Part shown: positions 42,654 through 49,193 of the stretch, piece after piece | How positions within the stretch are numbered: position 1 is the first letter of the stretch | Layout of the letters: every line of letters begins with the position of its first letter | From: Dehalococcoidia bacterium | GTDB lineage: Bacteria > Chloroflexota > Dehalococcoidia > Tepidiformales > Tepidiformaceae | Length of the DNA stretch: 64,000 nt | Direction: 5' to 3' | Assembly: GCA_020850615.1 (NCBI GenBank) | Contig: JADZEI010000021.1 | Coordinates: forward strand, 124,001-188,000 | The notes under the pieces: generated by a model | Told to the model about the DNA's origin: nothing | What the model saw: the letters and a program-made list of their open reading frames with translations, nothing else | The model's database searches: none | Position numbers and translations under genes: made by a program

Positions 42654-43210
42654 GGTGCAGGCGGAAGGATAAGCTGCTGGCCGGGCTGCAGCGACTCCGG
42701 GCTCACGCCCGGGTTGAGCGCCTGGAGCTGCTCGACCGTCGTCCCGTTCGCAGCCGCGATGCTGGAGAGCGATTCGCCCTCCTGGACCGTGTGCGTGCGG
42801 CTGGCTGCGGCTACCTCTGTCGTGGTCGCCGTGGCCGTCGCGGCGGGCGTCGTGGTGGTGGCGGCGGCCTGGGTGGCGTCGCCGCCCGGCGTCGCTGTGC
42901 GGGCCGTCGAGCCCGCGCGCGTCGGCGTCGCGGTGGCGCTGGCCGCGGGCGCAACGGTCGGAACAGTGCGGACGGTGTCGTCGCCGGCGTCGTCCTGCGG
43001 CGGGCGGAGGAGCAGGAAGATGGCGACGAGCGTGCCAACGGCGAGCGCGAGCAGCGAGCCGCGGTACACCCGGGCGGAGGGCGTCGCCGATTCCGGCGCC
43101 AGGCAGCGGAGGCAGACGTCCTCGCCGTGCATGCCGCAATAGAGGCGGCCACACTGGTGGCACTCCTGTTCCGCCGGGCGGGTGCAGTAGTGGCAGGTGG
43201 GGTCGGACAC
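42650..43210 (-). CDS. Zinc-finger membrane protein with C-terminal LysM domain
   Basis: 186 residues. N-terminal Cys/His-rich segment of B-box type (C-x2-C, C-x2-C, CGMHG, C-x2-C within residues 6-37), a membrane helix (about 51-68), a long Thr/Ala/Pro linker, and a C-terminal LysM repeat (THTVQEGESLSSIAAANGTT to LQPGQQLILPP). This places the zinc finger in the cytoplasm and the peptidoglycan-binding LysM outside. GTG start at 43210. Divergent from the peptidase gene. Confidence 0.85.
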   Translation of the reverse strand: MSDPTCHYCTRPAEQECHQCGRLYCGMHGEDVCLRCLAPESATPSARVYRGSLLALAVGTLVAIFLLLRPPQDDAGDDTVRTVPTVAPAASATATPTRAGSTARTATPGGDATQAAATTTTPAATATATTTEVAAASRTHTVQEGESLSSIAAANGTTVEQLQALNPGVSPESLQPGQQLILPPAP

Positions 43211-43362
43211 TGCCCACAGGGTACGCGGAGCCCCCGACAGGCGCGAGAAAAGCGGGGCCGGGGCGGGTCGCTCGCGCCATGGTCTCCCGCGGCGGGCGCA
43301 ATTTCGCCACCGCAACCGGACCGGCACTGCGCCGTCACCGGTCCTCCGCCGATGTTCGAAGC

Positions 43363-45609
43363 ATGAAGATCCGTCTTGCGCTGACCGCCCTCGTCGCGCT
43401 GTGCGTCGCGCTGCCGCTCGCCGGGACCCGGCAGGACGCAGCCGCCCAGGCGATCCCCTTCGGCATCGCCTCCGAAACGTACTACCGGCTCGACGTGCCG
43501 AACGGGACGATGAGGGTCCGCGTGGAGGCGGAGGTTTCGCCGGGGAAGGGCGAGCTGACCGAGGTGTACCTCTGGACGATGCCGGGCGCCACGAACGTCG
43601 TCGCGACACAGGACGATGCCACGCTCACCACCGAGATGACGGCGCCCGAACCGGGCATCCCGGCGATCGTCACGGCGACGCTGGCGAAGCCGCCGCGCGG
43701 CGCCCAGCGCACCAACATCGTGATGAACTACGACGTGCCGTCGCAGAAGAACGAGTTCGCGACGCTCGAACCGGGGCTCATCGAGGCGCTCTTCGTCAGC
43801 CAGGACGCGGGCTCGTTCGTGTTCATCGACATGCCCGCAACCGGCGACAATTATGTCGAGCCAGGCTGCCTCAGGACCGCCAGCCAGCCGAAGGACGCGC
43901 ACGACGCCGGCCTCGAACGGTTCGTCTGTGGCGACACCGTGAGCATCGCCTTCGCGACCGAGGACAAGGCCGCCCAGAAGTCGTGCACGGAGCTGGATGA
44001 CCGCTGCCGCCAGAAGGCGTTGCCCGACGGCGAGGTCTTCCCGTTCACCGGCTTCGCCCAGTCCATCACCGACGACGCCAAGAAGGGCGTGCTCGAAGGG
44101 GAGCTGGCGCTCAGCGGCGGGCCGGTGAAGGTGACGCTCAAGTACTTCAAGACGGACGCGGCCTGGGCCCAGCGCCAGTTCGACATCGCGATGAAGGCGG
44201 TGCCGCTGCTCGAAGCCGCCTACGGCTGGCCCTACCCGCACGATGTCGTGAACCTGCGCCAGTCGCGGTTCATCGAGCTCGGTGGCGCGCTCGGCGTCGC
44301 CTTCCCGGACGAAGGGCAGATGCTCATCGCGAACGTGGACATCCCCGGCGTCGTGTCGGAAGAAGTGACGATCCACGAACTGGCGCACCAGTGGGCTGGC
44401 AGCAACCTCGAGACCTCGTGGCTGTGGGAGGGCCTCGCCGAATACGGGATGCGCGTGGTGGCGCCCTCGTTTGGGTTCACGCCCTATAACCGGCGGTGGG
44501 ATTCGTACCCGTGGAAGGATCCGCTGGCGACGTGGTGGCACGGGTCCAGCATCATGAACCCCGACTACTGGTACGGTAAGTCCGGCGCCTTCTGGTTCGA
44601 ATACGAAAAGGCGATCGGCGGCCGCGAGAACATGATCGCCGCGCTCGGGCAGATGGACGACGCCGAGGCGAAGTGGCCGCTCGACGGCGAGTGGTTCATG
44701 GACGCAGGCGAGCGGGTGAGCGGCGCGAACCTCGACGAGCTGTTCCTGACCTGGGTGTACAACCGCGAGTCCGCGGCGCCGCTCATCGCCGAACGGCGGG
44801 CCGCCCACGACAAAGTGAAGGAACTGACCGCGCGGGCCGCGCAGATGGGCCTGCCGGGCGTCCCCGCGGACATCCAGGGCCTGCTCGATGAGTGGCAGTT
44901 CGGGCCGGTGCCGGCGCTGGTGACCAGCGGCAACTCCGTGCTCGATGACTACAAGCTCCTCACCGAGGAGACGGCCGCCGCGGGGCTCCCCGTCGGAGAC
45001 GCGGTCGCGAAATCGTGGGGTACCGTCTCGGTGGAGCTCACGCGGCGGGCGATCGTGGACCAGCGGCAGGCGATTGCGGCGATCGGCCGGGCGGCCACGG
45101 AGCTCGCTGGCCAGCCAGAGGACGCGCCCTCGATGGTGCAGCTCGCGGATGCGCGCACGAAGTACACCGAGGGCGACTACGTGAAGGCCGAGCAGCTCGC
45201 GGCGACCTCCACCACCACCGCCTACAACCAGGTGGCGGCGAAGAAGATGATCGCCATCGCCAAAGAGGAACAGGCGGCCTACAAGCCCTCCTTCCTGGGC
45301 AAGGTCGGCATGTTCTGGGCGGACCCGGATGGTGACCTCGCGAGCGCCGAGGAGGCCTACGCCAGCGGCGATCCGACCAAGGCGCTCGGCCTTGCCAAGT
45401 CCGCCTACACCGGCTGGACCGAGGCGGAGAAGCGCGGGCTGATGCGCCTGGCGATGCTCGCGGGCGCGATGTGTCTCGTGACCGTCGGCACGTACTACCT
45501 GCTCCGGCGCCTGGACCCGGACCGCAACGCGGTCAAACCGCTCGGCCAGGGCCACGTCCTCACGGACGAGGGCCGCGGCGGCTGGCAGGACTGGGAGAAC
45601 CGGGCGTAG
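43363..45609 (+). CDS. M1-like (gluzincin) metallopeptidase with signal peptide and C-terminal membrane anchor
   Basis: 748 residues. Signal peptide at 1 to about 30. Zinc motif H338-E-L-A-H342 with QW following, and the third ligand Glu in LWEGLAEYG (about E356). The gap between HEXXH and this Glu is shorter than the 18 residues of classical M1 aminopeptidases. A helical C-terminal region of about 250 residues ends in a membrane helix (AMLAGAMCLVTVGTYYLL) and a short cytoplasmic tail. Probably a surface-exposed aminopeptidase or protein-processing enzyme. ATG 43363 is the first start giving an intact signal peptide. Confidence 0.88.
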   Translation: MKIRLALTALVALCVALPLAGTRQDAAAQAIPFGIASETYYRLDVPNGTMRVRVEAEVSPGKGELTEVYLWTMPGATNVVATQDDATLTTEMTAPEPGIPAIVTATLAKPPRGAQRTNIVMNYDVPSQKNEFATLEPGLIEALFVSQDAGSFVFIDMPATGDNYVEPGCLRTASQPKDAHDAGLERFVCGDTVSIAFATEDKAAQKSCTELDDRCRQKALPDGEVFPFTGFAQSITDDAKKGVLEGELALSGGPVKVTLKYFKTDAAWAQRQFDIAMKAVPLLEAAYGWPYPHDVVNLRQSRFIELGGALGVAFPDEGQMLIANVDIPGVVSEEVTIHELAHQWAGSNLETSWLWEGLAEYGMRVVAPSFGFTPYNRRWDSYPWKDPLATWWHGSSIMNPDYWYGKSGAFWFEYEKAIGGRENMIAALGQMDDAEAKWPLDGEWFMDAGERVSGANLDELFLTWVYNRESAAPLIAERRAAHDKVKELTARAAQMGLPGVPADIQGLLDEWQFGPVPALVTSGNSVLDDYKLLTEETAAAGLPVGDAVAKSWGTVSVELTRRAIVDQRQAIAAIGRAATELAGQPEDAPSMVQLADARTKYTEGDYVKAEQLAATSTTTAYNQVAAKKMIAIAKEEQAAYKPSFLGKVGMFWADPDGDLASAEEAYASGDPTKALGLAKSAYTGWTEAEKRGLMRLAMLAGAMCLVTVGTYYLLRRLDPDRNAVKPLGQGHVLTDEGRGGWQDWENRA

Positions 45610-45613
45610 GGGG

Positions 45614-45676
45614 GTTGTCCGTTGTCCGTTGTCCGTTGCCCGTTGCCCGTTGCCCGTGGCCCGTGGCCCGTGGCCG
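45614..45676. repeat. Heptanucleotide tandem array 1 (nine units)
   Basis: GTTGTCC three times, GTTGCCC three times, GTGGCCC twice, GTGGCCG once. The units change stepwise along the array, as expected from slippage and local conversion. It starts 5 nt after the peptidase stop and ends 30 nt before the Phd-like start. Confidence 0.95.
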
Positions 45677-45705
45677 TCTACTACACTCGGGAGCGTGAGG
45701 GCGTG

Positions 45706-46017
45706 GTGAAACGACTGGTGGGGGTCGACGAAGCGAGCGACCGCCTCGATGATCTCATCGAGGCGGTACACGACCGCGGGGATGAGGTGGTCATCCAACG
45801 CGGCGGGGAGACCGTGGCGGTCGTGATACCCGCCGAGCGATACGCGGCTCTGGAGCGGAACCGCGAGCGCATGTGGGAGCTGCTTGAAAAAGCACAGGGT
45901 GCCGGCGAGCAGATGACCGAGCAAGAGGTATCGCAGCTCGTAGACAGCGAGATCTGGGAAGTGAGGCGGGCACAGGGTCGTTATCCGTTCTCCGTTGTCC
46001 GTCACGACTCGGTTTGA
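45706..46017 (+). CDS. Phd/YefM-type antitoxin-like protein
   Basis: 103 residues from GTG 45706 (45703 GTG is an alternative). N-terminal VGVDEASDRLDDLIEAV and VVIQRGGETVAVVIPAERYAAL match the Phd/YefM DNA-binding antitoxin fold. No RelE, Doc or PIN toxin is next to it; a four-helix-bundle gene follows instead. The C-terminal residues (RYPFSVVRHDSV) are encoded by a heptamer repeat array, so the natural protein end may have been lost or replaced. Whether it still represses or neutralises anything is unknown. Confidence 0.8.
   Translation: MKRLVGVDEASDRLDDLIEAVHDRGDEVVIQRGGETVAVVIPAERYAALERNRERMWELLEKAQGAGEQMTEQEVSQLVDSEIWEVRRAQGRYPFSVVRHDSV
45980..46000. repeat. Heptanucleotide tandem array 2 (three units, inside the antitoxin gene)
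   Basis: GTTATCC, GTTCTCC, GTTGTCC in the same orientation as array 1. Three heptamers equal seven codons, so the frame is kept. Confidence 0.9.
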
Positions 46018-46101
46018 GGCGGTGGGGTGCGAGCGCGCTATGATGCGCCTCGCGAACGTGGCCCATGCACGGCGGACCGCGAGCGAGAGGACGGCGCAGC
46101 A

Positions 46102-46467
46102 GTGGGTAGCTTCCGGGACCTGGACGCGTGGCGGCTGAGCATGGACCTCGCCGTCCAGGTGCATACCCTGACTCGTACGTTTCCGCGCGATGAACTGTTT
46201 GGCTTGACGTCGCAATTGCGGCGAGCATCGCAGTCAGTACCGCTGAATCTCGCCGAAGGCCAGGGGCGAGACACGCCCATGGAACTGCGTCATTTCGTCC
46301 GCATCGCCAGGGGTTCGCTGGCGGAAACCGAGACCGGACTGGAGCTGGGGCGCCGGCTCGGCTACGTCTCGCCCGACGACTACGAGACGGTGATGCTGGC
46401 CACCCAGCGCGTCGCCCGCGTTCTGAACGGATTGCTTCGTTCCCTCAGCGGCAAGGCCCCCGGGTGA
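46102..46467 (+). CDS. Four-helix-bundle protein (S23/IVP, bAvd-related family)
   Basis: 121 residues. FRDLDAWRLSMDLAVQVH, FPRDELFGLTSQLRRAS, SVPLNLAEGQGRDTPMELRHFVRIARGS and a last helix match the family named after the protein encoded in 23S rRNA intervening sequences; it is related to the accessory protein Avd of diversity-generating retroelements. Function as free-standing genes is unclear; Avd homologues bind nucleic acid. GTG 46102 fits the family start. Flanked on both sides by inverted heptamer arrays. No reverse transcriptase or rRNA gene is nearby. Confidence 0.9.
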   Translation: MGSFRDLDAWRLSMDLAVQVHTLTRTFPRDELFGLTSQLRRASQSVPLNLAEGQGRDTPMELRHFVRIARGSLAETETGLELGRRLGYVSPDDYETVMLATQRVARVLNGLLRSLSGKAPG

Positions 46468-46477
46468 CGTCCGATTC

Positions 46478-46505
46478 GGACAACGGACAACGGACAACGG
46501 ACAAC
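46478..46505. repeat. Heptanucleotide tandem array 3 (four units, inverted)
   Basis: GGACAAC four times, the reverse complement of GTTGTCC, 10 nt after the four-helix-bundle stop. Thus arrays 1/2 and array 3 face each other around the gene. Confidence 0.95.
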
Positions 46506-46512
46506 GGGCGGC

Positions 46513-47343
46513 TCACCACCCCATAGCCTTCAATCCCAACCGCAGCCCAACCAAAACGAGTGCGGCCGCCAGGGCGCGGATGATCGCGGTGGCGTGGAGG
46601 CGGTGGGCGAGGCGGGCGCCGAGCTGTGCGCCCGGGATGGCGCCGGCGGCGAGCAGGGCCGCCTGCGCGAGCGACCGGTCCCACTGGAGCGTGCCCGTGG
46701 TGAAGTGCACGGCCGTGCCCTCGGCGGACATGAATGCGAGCACGAACTGCGAGGTCGCGGTAGCGATGTGCACGGGGAAGTGGAGGATGGTCGCCATCAC
46801 CGGCACGTGGATCACGCCGCCGCCGATACCGAGCAGGCTGCTGATGAACCCGACGGCCGCGCTGATCGCCAGGCCCTTCCACAGCGGATACGCGTAGAAG
46901 AAGCGGTTGCCCTGGCTGTCCGTGATCTGGCGGCGGACGACGCCACGGCCGGTCACCGGGGGCTGGATCGCCTGGCGGTTGCTGCGCAGGGCGAGGAACG
47001 CGCCCAGCAGGATCAGGGTCGCCGCGAAGATCGCATCGAAGAGGCGGCGCGGCACGAACCCGACCAGCACTGCGCCGCCAACCGCACCGGGCAGCGTCGC
47101 CAGGCCGAACCACATGCCGCTGCGGTAGTCGATCCGCTTCTGGCGCGCATAGGCCAGGCTCCCGGAGATCGCGTTCGCACAGACCACGAGCAGCGACATC
47201 GCGGTGATCGTTTCCGCGTCGCGGTCGGGGTAGACCAGGAGAAGGATGGGCACGAGCACGAACCCGCCGCCCGCACCGACGAGCGTGCCGAACGTGCCCA
47301 CGGCCAGCCCGAGCGGGATGAGCCAGAGGTCGGAGAGGTCCAT
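46513..47343 (-). CDS. TauE/SafE-type membrane permease (copy 1)
   Basis: 276 residues, about eight membrane helices in two halves, each with a GxGGG loop (GTLVGAGGGFVLVP and SLLGIGGGVIHVP). The family exports or imports sulfite, sulfoacetate and related organic anions. The stop is only 7 nt from heptamer array 3. It follows accDA by 26 nt and is the last gene of the minus-strand housekeeping block. Confidence 0.88.
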   Translation of the reverse strand: MDLSDLWLIPLGLAVGTFGTLVGAGGGFVLVPILLLVYPDRDAETITAMSLLVVCANAISGSLAYARQKRIDYRSGMWFGLATLPGAVGGAVLVGFVPRRLFDAIFAATLILLGAFLALRSNRQAIQPPVTGRGVVRRQITDSQGNRFFYAYPLWKGLAISAAVGFISSLLGIGGGVIHVPVMATILHFPVHIATATSQFVLAFMSAEGTAVHFTTGTLQWDRSLAQAALLAAGAIPGAQLGARLAHRLHATAIIRALAAALVLVGLRLGLKAMGW

Positions 47344-47369
47344 GGGCCCCCGCGCCGGCCGAGCTGCTG

Positions 47370-49193
47370 CTAGACCGGGATGTCCGGATTATCTCCGAAT
47401 TCGGCCAGGCGGCGCAGGTTCGTCCGGCCACGGAGGCGGTCCCATGCGCCGCCAAGACGGTCCGAAAGGTGCGCGAGGCGCCGTTCCATGGTGCCGCGCA
47501 GCCAGGAGCGGGTCACGCCGATGTGGCGGTAGCGCTCGTAGCGGCGTTGCACGCGGCGCTTCGCCCCCAGCCGGCGGGTGCGGGCCAGCTCGCGGATGAT
47601 GCTCCGGCGGAGAAGCAGGGCCGCCTCGTCGTGATCCGTGTGGGCGCCGTCGCCGGGCTCCGGCACCGTCGCGTCGATGATCCCGAGCTTGAGGCAGTCG
47701 TGCGAGGTGATGCGCAGGCGCTCGGCCGTCTCGCCGACGTCCCGCTGGTCCAGGATCACGGCCGCGTCTTCGGGGCGGATGACCTCGTAGACGGCGTTGT
47801 CGAGCATGAGCACGCGGTCGGCGACGCCGAGTGCGGCCGCCGCCTCCGAGTTGCCCTCGCCGATGATGACGGCGATCGTCGGCACCGGGACGTCGAGCAT
47901 GGCCGCGGTGCACTCGGCGATTGCGTGGCCCAGCCCGGCCTCCTCGCTTTCGAGGCCCGGGTGGGCGCCGGCCGTGTCGATCAGCGAGACCACGGGGAGC
48001 TGGAAGCGCGCCGCCAGCCGGAGCGCGCGGTTCGCCTTGCGGAAGCCCGCAGGCCGCACCCAGCCGTCCGTGTTCGTGCGGACGTGCGGCTGGTTCTGGC
48101 CGATGACCATCACCGCTTCGCCGCCGAGCGAGGCGAAGCCGGCCACGACCGAGGGGTCGTCCGTGCCCATGCGGTCGCCGCGGATGGCGGTGAACGACGA
48201 GGTCATGCGGGCGATGAAGTCGGCCGTGGTGGGGCGCTGCTGGTGGCGCGAGAGCTGGAGCTGCTGGAGCGCGCCGCGCTGCGTGTGCTCGAGCTTGTGC
48301 GCGTGCTTCTCGCCCGGCGCCGTCAGGTGGTAGTCGCTCATCAGCAGGTCGAGCAGGAGCGCGAGCTGGTCGCGGAGCTGCGGCCGCGGCACCACCGCGT
48401 CGACCAGGCCGTGCTGGTAGTGCGACTCCGAGGTGTGGGCGTGCTGGGGCAGGTCGTTGCCCTGCGCCTCCTGCAGCACCCGCAGCGCCGCGTAGCCCAC
48501 GAGCGCGTTCGGTTCGGCGATGAGGAAGTCCGCGAGGCTGACGAAGCCCGTGTAGGCCGAGCCCGTCGTCGGGTCCGTGAGCACGGCGATGTGCGGCAGG
48601 CCGGCGCGGCTGTGCTTCTGCGCGGCGGCGATGACGCGCGGCATCTGCATCAGTGCGAGCAGGCCCTCCTGCATGCGCGTGCCGGAGGTCGAGCAGACCG
48701 TGATGACCGGGGTGCGCCGCGCCTCGGCCTTTTCGAACGCGCGCGCCAGCCGCTCGCCGGCGACGACGCCGATCGAGCCGCCGAGGAACGAGAAGTCCAG
48801 CACCGCGGCGACCACATCGCGCCCGAAGATCGTGCCGGTGCCGGTGAGCGCGGCCTCCGCGAGCCCCGTGCGCCGCTGGGCGTTGATCACGCGGGAGCGG
48901 TAGGACTGGCGCCCGGTGAACGAGATCGGGTCGATCGCGGTCACGCCGCGGTCTGCTTCGTGGAACGAACCGGCGTCGAGGAGCGATGCCAGCCGTTCGT
49001 TGGCGCTCAGGTGGAAGTGGAACCCGCACGAGTGACACACGCGGTACCGCTCGTAGGACTTCGAGCCTTCCAGGTCGGCCCCGCACGAGAGGCACAGGTC
49101 GCGCTGGGGCTCGATTGGGGCGAGCTCCTCGCTTTCGGTGCGGCGCAGCAGGTCACGGAGGTTCTTCACAGGCTTCAGTGTATCAAGCGTCAT
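47370..49193 (-). CDS. accDA: Acetyl-CoA carboxylase carboxyltransferase, fused beta and alpha subunits
   Basis: Makes malonyl-CoA from carboxybiotin and acetyl-CoA. 607 residues. Residues 1 to about 285 correspond to AccD, with a four-Cys zinc ribbon (C34, C37, C53, C56) and the GGSIGVVAGER and STSGTRMQEG segments. The rest corresponds to AccA (DRMGTDDPSVVAGFA, DTAGAHPGLESEEAG, GEGNSEAAAALGVAD). In most bacteria these are separate genes; fused forms are known in a few phyla. ATG 49193 lies inside the end of ftsK (11-nt overlap). The biotin carboxylase and carrier are not in the window. Confidence 0.93.
   Translation of the reverse strand: MTLDTLKPVKNLRDLLRRTESEELAPIEPQRDLCLSCGADLEGSKSYERYRVCHSCGFHFHLSANERLASLLDAGSFHEADRGVTAIDPISFTGRQSYRSRVINAQRRTGLAEAALTGTGTIFGRDVVAAVLDFSFLGGSIGVVAGERLARAFEKAEARRTPVITVCSTSGTRMQEGLLALMQMPRVIAAAQKHSRAGLPHIAVLTDPTTGSAYTGFVSLADFLIAEPNALVGYAALRVLQEAQGNDLPQHAHTSESHYQHGLVDAVVPRPQLRDQLALLLDLLMSDYHLTAPGEKHAHKLEHTQRGALQQLQLSRHQQRPTTADFIARMTSSFTAIRGDRMGTDDPSVVAGFASLGGEAVMVIGQNQPHVRTNTDGWVRPAGFRKANRALRLAARFQLPVVSLIDTAGAHPGLESEEAGLGHAIAECTAAMLDVPVPTIAVIIGEGNSEAAAALGVADRVLMLDNAVYEVIRPEDAAVILDQRDVGETAERLRITSHDCLKLGIIDATVPEPGDGAHTDHDEAALLLRRSIIRELARTRRLGAKRRVQRRYERYRHIGVTRSWLRGTMERRLAHLSDRLGGAWDRLRGRTNLRRLAEFGDNPDIPV

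Noticed and set aside
42811-46215. Very long minus-strand open frame over the peptidase and repeat region
   Set aside because: It lies opposite a gluzincin gene with signal peptide and catalytic motif and is low-complexity (Arg/Leu/Val/Gly-rich); typical antisense shadow in high-GC DNA.
46102-46467. Diversity-generating retroelement
   Set aside because: The four-helix-bundle protein resembles Avd, but no reverse transcriptase, template repeat or variable repeat was seen in the window.
45706-46467. Classical type II toxin-antitoxin pair
   Set aside because: The Phd-like gene is convincing, but the neighbour is a four-helix-bundle protein, not a known toxin fold; reported only as a hypothesis.
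45614-46505. CRISPR array
   Set aside because: Units are contiguous 7-mers without spacers and no cas genes are present.
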